Assembly: GCF_003363755.1 (NCBI RefSeq)
Contig: NZ_CP031396.1
Span: forward strand, 6,294,501-6,358,500
DNA from: Pseudomonas protegens
GTDB taxonomy: Bacteria; Pseudomonadota; Gammaproteobacteria; Pseudomonadales; Pseudomonadaceae
Length of the DNA: 64,000 bases
Direction of reading: 5' to 3'
Both the position numbers and the translations under genes were made by a program. Positions 24,754-33,811 of the stretch are shown here, one piece after another (positions within the stretch are counted from its first letter, which is position 1; each line of letters starts with the position of its first letter). The notes under the pieces were generated by a model. It did not search any database and was not told the origin of the DNA. It was given only the letters and a program-made list of their open reading frames with translations.

Positions 24754-26409
24754 ATGGATCACTACGCCCCTCGCAACTGGCAGCCCCACGAAAAGCCCAG
24801 CTTGCCCGGTTCCCCCTCGACACCGCTGCACCCCGGCCACAAGCGCCTGGCCTATGCCCTGGTGGGCTTGCTGGTGGCGATTACCGGCGGCCTGGGCAAC
24901 TCGCTGGTGATCGCCAATCTGCCGTACCTGCAAGGGGCGCTGGGGGCGACCACCGCGGAAATGGCCTGGTTGCCGGCGGCCTATGTGATGACCAATGTGT
25001 CGATGAACCTGCTGCTGGTGAAGTTTCGCCAGCAGTTCGGCCTGCGTGCCTTCACCGAAGTGTTCCTGGTGCTTTATGCCCTGGTGACCTTCGGCCACCT
25101 GTTCGTCAACGACCTGAGCTCGGCCATCGCCGTGCGCGCGGCCCATGGCATGGTCGGCGCGGCGCTGAGCTCCCTGGGCCTGTACTACATGGTCCAGGCC
25201 TTCCCGGCGAAATGGCGGCTCAAGGCCCTGGTGCTGGGGCTGGGTACTTCGCAGCTGGCCTTGCCCCTGGCCCGGCTGTTTTCCGAGGACCTGCTGCAGA
25301 TCGCCGAATGGCGCGGCCTGTACCTGTTCGAACTGGGCCTGGCGCTGACCTCCCTGGGCTGCGTGTTCCTGCTCAAGCTGCCGCCGGGGGACCGCTTTCG
25401 CACCTTCGAGAAACTCGACTTCCTGACCTTCGCCTTGCTCGCCACAGGCGTTGCCCTGCTGTGTGCGGTGCTGTCCCTGGGGCGCATCGACTGGTGGCTG
25501 GAAGCGCCGTGGATCGGCTACGCCAGCGCCGGCTCCATCGTGCTGATCCTGGCCGGGCTGTGCATCGAACATAACCGCAGCAACCCGATGCTGATGACCC
25601 GCTGGCTGGGCAGCGGGGCGATGATCCGCCTGGCCCTGGCGGTGATCCTGATTCGCATGGTGCTGTCGGAACAGTCCACCGGCGCCGTGGGGTTTCTCCA
25701 GGCGCTGAACATGAGCAGCGAGCAGATGCGCCTGCTCTACGGGGTGATGCTGCTGGGCAGCATCGCCGGGCTGGCCACCAGCGCGCTGACCATCAACCCG
25801 GCGCACCTGTTGATGCCGCTGGTCATTTCCCTGGCGCTGATGGCCGTGGGCTCGGTGATGGACAGTTTCTCCAGCAACCTCACGCGCCCGGCCAACATGT
25901 ACCTCAGCCAGTTCCTCCTGGCCTTTGGCGGCACCTTCTTTCTCGGCCCGACCATGGTCCTGGGCACCCGCAATGTGCTGACCAACCCGCGCAATCTGGT
26001 CAGCTTCTCGGTGCTGTTCGGCATCTGCCAGAACCTCGGCGGGCTGATCGGCTCGGCCTTGCTCGGGACCTTCCAGATCGTGCGCGAGAAGTACCACTCC
26101 AGCCATATCGTCGAGCAGTTGACCCTGCTCGATCCCCAGGTCCTGGCCCGGGTGCAGAGCGGCGCGGCGGCCTACGGCAAGGTCATCGCCGACCCGGACC
26201 TGCGCACCCTGCAAGGCATTCGCAGCCTGGCCAGTGCGGCCACCCGCGAAGCCAACGTGCTGGCCTATAACGATGTATTCATGCTGATCGCGGTGATTGC
26301 CGTACTCACCATGCTCTGGATATTCATCCGCAGCCTGTGGCTGATGAGCACGACCCGAGCGGTCGCGCCCGCGGCTCCCGTTCAACAAAGTGGTGCCCCA
26401 ACTTCATGA
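24754..26409 (+). CDS. MFS drug/metabolite exporter, DHA2-like
   Basis: 551 residues with about 14 predicted membrane segments. A cytoplasmic Pro-rich N-terminus precedes the first helix (ALVGLLVAITGGLGNSLVIA). The WLPAAYVMTNVSMNLLL region follows the DHA2 pattern after TM1. A hydrophilic insert near 450-490 precedes the last helix. Its stop overlaps the start of an HlyD-type adaptor (ATGA at 26406), as in EmrB-EmrA pairs that move compounds to or across the outer membrane. No outer-membrane factor gene follows, so a shared TolC-like protein would be needed. Substrate unknown. Confidence 0.9.
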   Translation: MDHYAPRNWQPHEKPSLPGSPSTPLHPGHKRLAYALVGLLVAITGGLGNSLVIANLPYLQGALGATTAEMAWLPAAYVMTNVSMNLLLVKFRQQFGLRAFTEVFLVLYALVTFGHLFVNDLSSAIAVRAAHGMVGAALSSLGLYYMVQAFPAKWRLKALVLGLGTSQLALPLARLFSEDLLQIAEWRGLYLFELGLALTSLGCVFLLKLPPGDRFRTFEKLDFLTFALLATGVALLCAVLSLGRIDWWLEAPWIGYASAGSIVLILAGLCIEHNRSNPMLMTRWLGSGAMIRLALAVILIRMVLSEQSTGAVGFLQALNMSSEQMRLLYGVMLLGSIAGLATSALTINPAHLLMPLVISLALMAVGSVMDSFSSNLTRPANMYLSQFLLAFGGTFFLGPTMVLGTRNVLTNPRNLVSFSVLFGICQNLGGLIGSALLGTFQIVREKYHSSHIVEQLTLLDPQVLARVQSGAAAYGKVIADPDLRTLQGIRSLASAATREANVLAYNDVFMLIAVIAVLTMLWIFIRSLWLMSTTRAVAPAAPVQQSGAPTS

Positions 26410-27536
26410 GCGAAACCGTCAACCCCACCACCAATGCCATCGCCTCGACTCCCGAGCCCAACGGCCCGCCGAGTCTTCCGGCGACCGAGCCGCGCCCGCT
26501 GGCGGTGCGCATCCTCTCGTCCCTGGGCTTTGCCGCCATCGCCATCGTCGGTGTGCTGATCGTGCTCTATGCCTGGCAACTGCCGCCGTTCTCCAGCGCC
26601 ATCGAAAGCACCGAGAACGCCCTGGTGCGCGGGCAGGTGACCATCATCGGCCCGCAGCTCAGCGGCTATGTGTTCGAGGTGCCGGTGCAGGACTTCCAGC
26701 AGGTCAAGGCCGGCGACCTGCTGGTGCGCCTCGACGACCGCATCTATCGCCAGCGCCTGGACCAGTCCCTGGCGCAACTGGCGGTGCAGAAGGCGGCCCT
26801 GGCCAATGCCCTGCAGCAACGCAACAGCGCCGAAGCCACGATCAAGCTGCGCCAGGCCGCTCTGGTCGACAGCCAGGCCCAGGCGCGCAAGAGCGCGGCC
26901 GACCTGCAACGCAACCAGGCGCTGATTGCCGACGGTTCGGTGTCCCAGCGTGAGCTGGACGTGACCCGCGCGGCCAACGCCCAGACCGTCGCCGCCGTGG
27001 CCCAGGCCCAGGCGCAACTGGACATCGCCCGCCAGGACCTGCAGACGGTGATCGTCAACCGCGGCTCCCTGGAAGCGGCGGTGGCCAGCGCCGAAGCCGC
27101 GGTGGAGCTGGCGCGCATCGACCTGTCCAACACCCGCATCCTCGCGCCCCGCGACGGGCAACTGGGGCAGATCGGCGTGCGCCTGGGGGCTTATGTCAAC
27201 TCCGGCGCCCAGCTCATGGCCCTGGTGCCGAACCAGCTGTGGGTGATGGCCAACATGAAGGAAACCCAGATGGACAATGTGCGGGTCGGGCAGCCGGTGA
27301 GTTTTACCGTGGACGCCCTGAACCACCGCACATTCAGCGGCAAGGTGCAGCGGATTTCACCGGCTACCGGTTCCGAATTCGCCTTGTTGCAGGCCGACAA
27401 CGCCACCGGCAACTTCGTCAAGATTGCCCAGCGCGTCCCGGTGCGGATCAGCGTCGACCCGGATCAGCCGGAGTTGGAGCGGTTGCGGCCAGGGTTATCG
27501 GTGGTGGTCAGCATCGACACCTCCGTCACGCCTTGA
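26406..27536 (+). CDS. HlyD/EmrA-family membrane fusion protein
   Basis: 376 residues; the ATG overlaps the MFS stop. A cytoplasmic Pro-rich N-terminus and one membrane helix (about 42-64, ILSSLGFAAIAIVGVLIVLYA) anchor the protein. A split biotinyl-lipoyl-like domain (GQVTIIGPQLSGYVFEVPV ... LARIDLSNTRILAPRDGQL) flanks a long alpha-helical, Gln/Ala-rich coiled coil (about 115-230). A beta-barrel domain follows. It would connect the MFS pump to an outer-membrane channel. Downstream is only a REPIN. Confidence 0.92.
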   Translation: MSETVNPTTNAIASTPEPNGPPSLPATEPRPLAVRILSSLGFAAIAIVGVLIVLYAWQLPPFSSAIESTENALVRGQVTIIGPQLSGYVFEVPVQDFQQVKAGDLLVRLDDRIYRQRLDQSLAQLAVQKAALANALQQRNSAEATIKLRQAALVDSQAQARKSAADLQRNQALIADGSVSQRELDVTRAANAQTVAAVAQAQAQLDIARQDLQTVIVNRGSLEAAVASAEAAVELARIDLSNTRILAPRDGQLGQIGVRLGAYVNSGAQLMALVPNQLWVMANMKETQMDNVRVGQPVSFTVDALNHRTFSGKVQRISPATGSEFALLQADNATGNFVKIAQRVPVRISVDPDQPELERLRPGLSVVVSIDTSVTP

Positions 27537-27558
27537 ACCCTCTCGCCGCGGATCCTCT

Positions 27559-27701
27559 GTAGCCGCTGCCGCAGGCTGCGACCGGCTGCGCAGCAGACGC
27601 CAAGGATGGCGCTCCACCGCGATGCTCCAGACCAGGAGGGGGAGGCCTTGAGATCGCTGAAGGTCCTGCGGACCTTTTCGCCGCCTGCGGCAGCGGCTAC
27701 A
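27559..27701. repeat. REPIN after the HlyD gene
   Basis: It opens GTAGCCGCTGCCGCAGGCTG and closes GCCTGCGGCAGCGGCTAC on the same strand, so the ends are inverted and can pair. The unit is about 143 bases, between convergent genes. Confidence 0.92.
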
Positions 27702-27721
27702 GAGGCGCGGTGCGCGGGAGG

Positions 27722-28597
27722 CTATGCCGCCTGCATCGGCGGCAAGGTGCCCAGTAACGAAACGGCGGCCACCGCCGCCACACCCAGCAGCCACTCCACC
27801 TGCACGCTGCTGCGCAGGCTCGACAGGCGCTGGTCGCAGCCGCGGATGCGCAGGCGGTTGAACAGCGCCAGCCCGAGCATGCCCGCCACCAGCAGCACCT
27901 TGATCAGCAGGATCAGGGCAAAGCCGCTGAACAATGGCGTCGGCCACCACTGTCCGGTGAGCACCCGCACGTTGATCAGGCCGGTGATCAGCAAGCCGCT
28001 GACCAGCCCGTAACCCACGCCGCTGAAGCGCTTCAACAAGGGCTCGACAGACAGCCCCGCGGGTTGGCGCAACACCAGCAACAACACCAGCAAGCCCCCC
28101 AACCAGATGGCGACACAACTTAGATGCACGATCTGATTGAGGATCAGCAACTGCCCCTGCAGCCCATCGAGCATGGCGCCGTGACCCACCGGAGCCAGGG
28201 TGGCCAGGAGCAGGGCACCGAGCCCCAGTTGCAGCGGCAGGCGCCGGCCCAGCGGCGTCAGCAGCAGCCCCAGCAACAACAGATTGAGCAGCAGGTGCCA
28301 GGTCCAGACCTGACCGAAGAAGGTCTTGCCCAGCACCAATTGCACGGTTGCCGGGTCCAGCGCCGCCGACCAGGAGCCGGCCATGCTGGCGGTGATCAGC
28401 AACAGCCAGCACAGGCCGCTGCAAAGGCCGATCAGCGTCAGCCAGCGGCTGAGCCGATCGAGCTGTCGATGCACGGCGCCATGACCGTTCTGTGCTGAAT
28501 CACGGCCCAGCAACAGCGGGCGAAACACCCAGGCACCCACCAGGATCAGCACCACCGCAAAGTGCACGAAGCGGCACAGCACCAGCCATGACGCCAC
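27722..28597 (-). CDS. copD: Copper resistance membrane protein CopD
   Basis: 291 residues with about eight membrane segments. His residues near helix ends (CRFVHFAVV at the start; VHLSCVAIWLGGLL near 130) are typical of the CopD family, thought to bring copper from the periplasm into the cytoplasm, supplied by CopC. It follows copC by 3 bases on the minus strand and ends 20 bases from a REPIN. No copA/copB gene lies next to the pair, which fits the copper-uptake CopCD type more than the four-gene resistance operon. Confidence 0.92.
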   Translation of the reverse strand: MASWLVLCRFVHFAVVLILVGAWVFRPLLLGRDSAQNGHGAVHRQLDRLSRWLTLIGLCSGLCWLLLITASMAGSWSAALDPATVQLVLGKTFFGQVWTWHLLLNLLLLGLLLTPLGRRLPLQLGLGALLLATLAPVGHGAMLDGLQGQLLILNQIVHLSCVAIWLGGLLVLLLVLRQPAGLSVEPLLKRFSGVGYGLVSGLLITGLINVRVLTGQWWPTPLFSGFALILLIKVLLVAGMLGLALFNRLRIRGCDQRLSSLRSSVQVEWLLGVAAVAAVSLLGTLPPMQAA

Positions 28598-28600
28598 GGC

Positions 28601-28969
28601 TTACGGGCTCACCTTGAAGCTGTAGCTGCCTTCGCTCTTGTGGGTGTCCACCGACACCGCGTGCCACTCCACCTTGTACTCGCCAGCGCGCAGCGGCGCG
28701 GCGGCCGGGGTGACCACCAGGGTCTTCTTGTCCGCACCTTCGGTGGCCAGGCTTTTCACTGCGAGGGGGGCACCGTCCTTGCTGATCGTCACTTGAGTGA
28801 AGGCCGCTTCCACGCCTTCGCTGAACATCAGGCGCAGTTCGTTGGGCGCAACCACGCTGCTGTCGGCCGCCGGGTTCGAGCTTTTCAGATGGGCGTGGGC
28901 GAATACCGAGGAGGCGCCCAGCAGCGAGGCGAGCAGGGCGGTGGTGGTGAAGAGGTTTTTCAGTGACAT
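28601..28969 (-). CDS. copC: Periplasmic copper-binding protein CopC
   Basis: 122 residues from the ATG at 28969. A signal peptide ends ...GASSVFA followed by mature HAHLK, which places the N-terminal histidine that binds Cu(II). The other conserved ligands are in the WHAVSVDTHKSEGSYSF segment near the C-terminus (Asp and His). The Met-rich Cu(I) site of some CopC proteins is absent, so a Cu(II)-only type is expected. It lies just ahead of copD. Confidence 0.94.
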   Translation of the reverse strand: MSLKNLFTTTALLASLLGASSVFAHAHLKSSNPAADSSVVAPNELRLMFSEGVEAAFTQVTISKDGAPLAVKSLATEGADKKTLVVTPAAAPLRAGEYKVEWHAVSVDTHKSEGSYSFKVSP

Positions 28970-29001
28970 GAGAGGGTTACCTTTATATAGAGGGCAGGGG
29001 C

Positions 29002-29436
29002 TCAACGATCGCGCAACTGCATGTGGATGATCGGAAACGGCCGGCCTTCGCCATCGGTTTCCGAGCGGCCGCAGTCGACGAAGCCGTAGTGACGATAGAA
29101 ACCGTGGGCCTGTGGGTTCTGTTCATTGACGTCGACCTTGAGGCCGGGACGGCGAACGTGATCCAGAAGCGTTCGACCGATGCCCTGGCCGCGTTGGGCC
29201 GGTTCGATGAACAGCATCTGTACGGTGTTGTCGCTGGTGGCGATAAAGCCTGCGGGGCTGGCGTCGGGGTTTTCGAAGACCCAGGTCTCAAGGGCCGGCA
29301 GGTAGCTGTCGCGGACCAGCGGGTACAGGCGCTGGATGTCGTCTTCAGCAATGAAGTCATGGGTGGCGCGTACCGAACGCTCCCAGAGCGCGGTCAGCAG
29401 GGCGTCGTCCGCAGCGACGCGAGGGCGAATCGTCAT
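29002..29436 (-). CDS. GNAT-family N-acetyltransferase (YjaB-like)
   Basis: 144 residues. The acetyl-CoA pyrophosphate loop is QRGQGIGRTLLDHV (motif A). The C-terminal GFYRHYGF segment is the usual motif B. Substrate unknown; the sequence recalls E. coli YjaB. It ends 32 bases before copC on the same strand and may share a transcript with copCD, though there is no functional link. Confidence 0.87.
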   Translation of the reverse strand: MTIRPRVAADDALLTALWERSVRATHDFIAEDDIQRLYPLVRDSYLPALETWVFENPDASPAGFIATSDNTVQMLFIEPAQRGQGIGRTLLDHVRRPGLKVDVNEQNPQAHGFYRHYGFVDCGRSETDGEGRPFPIIHMQLRDR

Positions 29437-29700
29437 GAGTGTGTTCCATCAGTAACAGGACAGATGGCCGGCGGTGGGGCAGGGCCGGCATTCGGGCAGA
29501 GACCTGTATGCCCGTGTCGCGAGTTAACGCCTGGACGGAGCACCGCAGTGGCTGCTGCAAATGAGCGGGAGGCCGATCCTACTCAATCCGGCCGGGCGGC
29601 GAAAGACCCATCGGCGGCGCGCAATGTCGCGGCCCTGACAGCCCCCGCAAGACCCGGGCGAATGCTAGTCTTGCCGCAGACTGTTTTCGTAGGAGCCCTC

Positions 29701-30321
29701 ATGGGCAATCACAAGATCGAGATTCGTCGCAGCAACGTGGAAAAGATCCTCCTGGCGGCTGAGAAAATCTTCGCTGAAAAAGGCTATGCCGGGACCGCCA
29801 TGGCCGACATCGCCGAAGAAGTGCAACTGCCGCGTTCCAACCTGCACTACTACTTCAGCACCAAGAACGAGCTGTACAGCGCCGTGCTCATGGACCTGCT
29901 GGACCTGTGGAAGCAGGACGCCCTGTGCTTCGAGATGTTCGACGACCCGCGCGTGGTGCTCAGCAGCTACATCCGCGCCAAGATGCAGCACTCGCGCAGC
30001 CGGCCCTATGGCTCCAAGGTTTGGGCCAACGAAATCATCCATGGCGCGCCGACCCTGGGCGCGGCGCTGGATGCCAGCCTGTACGACTGGGCGAAGATGA
30101 AGGAAGCCAAGATCCGCCAATGGGTCGAGGCTGGACGAATCATGCCCGTGGAACCGTCGAGCCTGCTGTACATGATCTGGGCCTCGACCCAGCATTACGC
30201 CGACTTCGACCACCAGGTGATGATCCTCAACGACCACCAGCCGCTGTCGGACCTGCAATTCGAACGCGCGGTGCAGACTGTCACCAGCGTCATCCTGCGC
30301 GGCATCGGCCTGGAGCCCTGA
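29701..30321 (+). CDS. TetR-family regulator, RutR-like, of pyrimidine catabolism
   Basis: 206 residues. The N-terminal helix-turn-helix has AGTAMADIAEEVQLPRSNLH and then YYFSTKNELYSAVL. The C-terminal domain resembles that of RutR (TetR_C_3: WANEIIHGAP ... LLYMIWASTQHYADFDHQ). RutR-like proteins sense uracil or related pyrimidines. It lies 255 bases from and convergent with preA of the pyrimidine catabolic locus, so it is the likely local regulator. Its operator may be one of the inverted repeats in the 35252-35872 control region; that link is inference. Confidence 0.9.
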   Translation: MGNHKIEIRRSNVEKILLAAEKIFAEKGYAGTAMADIAEEVQLPRSNLHYYFSTKNELYSAVLMDLLDLWKQDALCFEMFDDPRVVLSSYIRAKMQHSRSRPYGSKVWANEIIHGAPTLGAALDASLYDWAKMKEAKIRQWVEAGRIMPVEPSSLLYMIWASTQHYADFDHQVMILNDHQPLSDLQFERAVQTVTSVILRGIGLEP

Positions 30322-30360
30322 GCAACATGCGAAGTTGTAATCCCTGTTGACCTCAATAAC

Positions 30361-30404
30361 GCCGCGAGCGTACCGCTCGTTCGCAGCCTGCGGCAGCGGC
30401 TACA
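30361..30404. repeat. Partial REPIN (right half only)
   Basis: It contains the same right half as the adjacent REPINs (GCGAGCGTACCGCTCGTTCG then GCAGCCTGCGGCAGCGGCTA) but lacks the left arm. It sits 28 bases before a complete copy. Confidence 0.85.
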
Positions 30405-30431
30405 CGACCCCCCCGACCCTCCGCAATTCCT

Positions 30432-30564
30432 GTAGCCGCTGCCGAGCCTGCGAGGCTGCGAAAAGGCCCGCAGGGCCTTGCTTGGCGATCTCCCGCCACT
30501 CCTCTGTTGGCCTCACGAGCACCGCGAGCGTAGCGCTCGTTCGCAGCCTGCGGCAGCGGCTACA
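30432..30564. repeat. REPIN downstream of preA
   Basis: A complete 133-base unit: left end GTAGCCGCTGCCGAGCCTGC, right end GCCTGCGGCAGCGGCTACA, with the internal AAGGCCCGCAGGGCCTT palindrome. It is the same unit as the tandem array at 33321-33769. Confidence 0.95.
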
Positions 30565-30576
30565 AGTGGTGCGGTG

Positions 30577-31851
30577 TTACACGGCTTCGCGGTAGGGGTT
30601 GCGCGGGTCGTGCTGCCAGTCGAGGAAGGGTTTGCCGGTGTCCTGGGGCACCATTTCGATGCAGTCCTGCACCGGGCAGGTGATCTGGCACAGGTTGCAG
30701 CCCACGCATTCGTCGTCGATCACTTGATAGGTGTGGGTGCCGTCGGCCTGGCGGATGCTGGCAATTGCCTGGTGCGAAGTGTCTTCGCAGGCAATATGGC
30801 AACGGCCGCAACCGATGCACGCCTCCTGGTCAATTTTTGCGATCACCTGATAGTTGATGTCCAGGTACTTCCAGTCGGTGGTGTTGCCCACCGCGCGCCC
30901 GGAGAAGTCCTGCAGGCTGTGGTAGCCCTGGCTGTCCATCCACCGCGACAGGCCGTCCTTCATCTCGTCGACGATGCGAAAGCCATGCAGCATCGCCGCC
31001 GTACACACCTGCACCGCGCCGCAGCCCAGGGCCACGAACTCCGCCGCATCGCGCCAGCTGCCGATGCCGCCAATGCCGCAGATCGGCAGGCCGCGGGTCT
31101 GCGGGTCACGGGCAATCTCGGCCACCATGTTCAGGGCAATCGGCTTGACCGCCGAGCCGCAGTAGCCGCCGTGGGTGCTCTGGTTGCCCACCATCGGGTG
31201 GGCCACCATGCGCTCCAGGTCGACGCTGGTGATGGAGTTGATGGTGTTGATCAACGACACCGCATCGGCGCCGCCGCGGTGGGCGGCGCGGGCGGCCATG
31301 CGGATGTCGGTGATGTTGGGCGTCAGCTTGACGATCACCGGCAGCGAGCAGTAGGTCTTGCACCAGCGGGTCACCTGCTCGACGTACTCCGGCACCTGGC
31401 CCACCGCCGCGCCCATGCCGCGTTCCGGCATGCCGTGGGGGCAGCCGAAGTTCAGCTCGATGCCGTCGGCGCCGGTGGCTTCCACCAGGGGCAGGATGGC
31501 TTTCCAGGATTCCTCGACGCAGGGCACCATCAGCGACACGATCAAGGCGCGATCCGGCCAGTCCTTCTTCACCTGGGTGATTTCCTTGAGGTTGATTTCC
31601 AGGGAACGGTCGGTGATCAGCTCGATGTTGTTGATGCCCATGACCTCGCGGTTCGGTCCGAAATGCGCGGAATAACGGGACGAGACGTTGACCGCCGCCG
31701 GGTCCTCGCCCAGGGTTTTCCAGACCACGCCGCCCCAGCCGGCCTCGAAGGCACGGACCACGTTGTAGGCCTTGTCGGTGGGCGGTGCGGAGGCCAGCCA
31801 GAACGGGTTGGGGGCCTTGATACCGGCGAAGACAATCGATAGATCGGCCAT
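30577..31851 (-). CDS. preA: NAD-dependent dihydropyrimidine dehydrogenase subunit PreA
   Basis: 424 residues. An FMN-binding dihydroorotate-dehydrogenase-like TIM barrel (about 1-320) has the active-site Cys region LNFGCPHGMPERG. A C-terminal ferredoxin-like domain carries two [4Fe-4S] motifs, CIGCGRCHIAC and CVGCNLCQITC. With PreT it reduces uracil and thymine to dihydropyrimidines using NAD(P)H, the first step of the reductive pathway. It starts immediately after the preT stop and lies on the same strand as hydA. Confidence 0.96.
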   Translation of the reverse strand: MADLSIVFAGIKAPNPFWLASAPPTDKAYNVVRAFEAGWGGVVWKTLGEDPAAVNVSSRYSAHFGPNREVMGINNIELITDRSLEINLKEITQVKKDWPDRALIVSLMVPCVEESWKAILPLVEATGADGIELNFGCPHGMPERGMGAAVGQVPEYVEQVTRWCKTYCSLPVIVKLTPNITDIRMAARAAHRGGADAVSLINTINSITSVDLERMVAHPMVGNQSTHGGYCGSAVKPIALNMVAEIARDPQTRGLPICGIGGIGSWRDAAEFVALGCGAVQVCTAAMLHGFRIVDEMKDGLSRWMDSQGYHSLQDFSGRAVGNTTDWKYLDINYQVIAKIDQEACIGCGRCHIACEDTSHQAIASIRQADGTHTYQVIDDECVGCNLCQITCPVQDCIEMVPQDTGKPFLDWQHDPRNPYREAV

Positions 31852-33219
31852 TTACGCAGCCTCCACATTGAGCATGAGTTGGGCATGCATGGCTTCTGCG
31901 GCCAGCTTGCCGTGTTGTACCGCCTGCACCGTCAGGTCCTGGCCGAGGCTGACGCAATCGCCGCCGGCGTAGACCCCGGGAATGCTGGTGCGCAGCTGTT
32001 CGTCCACCTGGATACGTTCCCCACAACGCTGCAGTTCCCGCGCCAGTGGATCGGCCAGGGCACCGCCGTCGAACGACTGGCCGATGGCCTTGAAGATCGC
32101 GTCGGCCGCCAACTCGAAGGTTTCCCCGGTGTGTTGCAAACGGCCTTCTTGCATGTGGGTGCGGGCGAAGCGCATGCCGCGCACCCGGCCCTGATCATCC
32201 AGCAGCACCTGTTGCGGTGCGGCCCAGGTCAGCAGGCGCACCTGATTGGCCTTGGCGATCTCCTGCTCGTGCCCGGTGGCGCCCATGTCCTCGACGCCCC
32301 GGCGGTACACCAGGTTGACGTCCCGGGCGCCGAGGCGGGCCATTTGCACCGCCATGTCGATGGCGGTGTTGCCGGCGCCGAGGACGATGCAGCGGTCGGC
32401 CAGGGGCAGTTGGCCGAGGTCGTCGGCCTGACGCAGTTCGCGGATGTAGTCGGTGGCGGCCAGCAGCCCGGGGGCGTCTTCATGCTCCAGCCCCAGCTGC
32501 TTGCTGGCGGCCAGCCCGAGGCCGAGGAACACCGCATCGAACTCCTGATGCAGTTGGCTCAGGCTCAGGTTGTCGCCGAGTTTGTGCCCGTGGCGGATCT
32601 CGATGCCGCCAATCCCCAGCAGGAACTCCAGCTCCTGCTGAGCGAAGTCGTCCACCAGCTTGTACTTGGCGATCCCGTATTCGTTGAGGCCACCGGCTTT
32701 TTCCCGGGCTTCGAAAATCACCACGTCGTGGCCGTGCAGGGCGCTGCGGTGGGCGCAGGACAAACCCGCCGGGCCGGCGCCGACCACGGCGATGCGCTTG
32801 CCGGTGGGGGCGGCGCGCTGGAACGGGTGTTCGGTGAAGTGCGCATTGTCCAGGGCATAGCGTTGCAGCAGGCCGATCAGCACCGGCGCACACTCTTGGG
32901 CGTTGTTGCGCACGCAGGCCTGCTGGCAGAGGATTTCGGTGGGGCAGACCCGGGCGCAACTGCCGCCGAGGATATTGGCCGAGAGAATCTTCTGCGCCGC
33001 GCCCTGGACGTTGTCGGTATGGATATTGCGGATGAACGAAGGAATGTCGATCTCGCTGGGGCAGGCGTTGACGCAGGGCGCGTCGTAGCAATACAGGCAG
33101 CGCGAGGCTTCCAGATGGGCCTGGCGGGCGTTGAGTGGTGGCGCCAGATCGCTGAAATGGCCGGCCAGGGTGGCGCCGTCCAGGGTCGGGTGGGGCAAGT
33201 GGTTCAAGGTCTTGATCAC
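31852..33219 (-). CDS. preT: Dihydropyrimidine dehydrogenase subunit PreT (flavin/Fe-S oxidoreductase)
   Basis: 455 residues from a GTG at 33219, chosen because TGAGG lies 8 bases before it; an ATG at 33243 is an alternative. An N-terminal GltD-like Fe-S domain has cysteines in RCLYCYDAPCVNACPSEID and GSCARVCPTEILCQQACV. The FAD-binding VVGAGPAGLSCAH and a second dinucleotide fold (VLGAGNTAIDMAVQMARLG) follow. It takes electrons from NAD(P)H and passes them to PreA. preA abuts its 3' end. Confidence 0.94.
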   Translation of the reverse strand: MIKTLNHLPHPTLDGATLAGHFSDLAPPLNARQAHLEASRCLYCYDAPCVNACPSEIDIPSFIRNIHTDNVQGAAQKILSANILGGSCARVCPTEILCQQACVRNNAQECAPVLIGLLQRYALDNAHFTEHPFQRAAPTGKRIAVVGAGPAGLSCAHRSALHGHDVVIFEAREKAGGLNEYGIAKYKLVDDFAQQELEFLLGIGGIEIRHGHKLGDNLSLSQLHQEFDAVFLGLGLAASKQLGLEHEDAPGLLAATDYIRELRQADDLGQLPLADRCIVLGAGNTAIDMAVQMARLGARDVNLVYRRGVEDMGATGHEQEIAKANQVRLLTWAAPQQVLLDDQGRVRGMRFARTHMQEGRLQHTGETFELAADAIFKAIGQSFDGGALADPLARELQRCGERIQVDEQLRTSIPGVYAGGDCVSLGQDLTVQAVQHGKLAAEAMHAQLMLNVEAA

Positions 33220-33811
33220 GGTTTTGGCCTCACGGTTTTTCATCTGCCTCTGACGGGCATGGGTGTTCACGAAACTGCTAGCTGTCCTGTCGTCCTGCCG
33301 TCCTGCCGTCCTGCTGTCCTGTAGCCGCTGCCGAGCCTGCGAGGCTGCGAAAAGGCCCGCAGGGCCTTGCCTGGCGATCTCTTGCCAACCCTCTGCTGGC
33401 CTCAAGAACGCCGCGAGCGTACCGCTCGTTCGCAGCCTGCGGCAGCGGCTACACGAAGCCCCGATCCCCGCAATCCCTGTAGCCGCTGCCGAGCCTGCGA
33501 GGCTGCGAAAAGGCCCGCAGGGCCTTGCTTGACGGTCTCCCGCCAACCCTCTGCTGGCCGCAAGAACGCCGCGAGCGTATCGCTCGTTCGCAGCCTGCGG
33601 CAGCGGCTACACGAAGCCCCGATTCCCGCAATCCCTGTAGCCGCTGCCGAGCCTGCGAGGCTGCGAAAAGGCCCGCAGGGCCTTGCTTGGCGGTCTTTTG
33701 CCAACCCTCTATTGGCCGCAAGAACGCCGCGAGCGTGCCGCTCGTTCGCAGCCTGCGGCAGCGGCTACACAGAGCGTGACAGAGCGTGGATTGCATTGGG
33801 GCATTCCGGGG
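33220..33811. other. Non-coding gap filled by a tandem REPIN array
   Basis: 592 bases lie between the hydA stop and the preT start. The gap holds a short TCCTGCCG-type repeat run (33286-33320), three REPINs (33321-33769) and about 40 further bases. Open frames here are products of the repeats. A promoter for preT could lie in 33244-33320, but none was recognised. Confidence 0.85.
33321..33769. repeat. Tandem array of three REPINs, 158-bp period
   Basis: The units are 33321-33453, 33479-33611 and 33637-33769, each 133 bases, with 25-base linkers. Each begins GTAGCCGCTGCCGAGCCTGC and ends GCCTGCGGCAGCGGCTACA, and each contains AAGGCCCGCAGGGCCTTG. They differ at only a few positions, such as GCGTACCGC, GCGTATCGC and GCGTGCCGC. 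The linker (CGAAGCCCCGAT...) is also repeated, so the array grew by duplicating whole 158-base units. Confidence 0.95.

Noticed and set aside
33321..33769. Possible CRISPR array
   Set aside because: The 133-base units are internally palindromic with short identical linkers; CRISPR needs short repeats and unique spacers.
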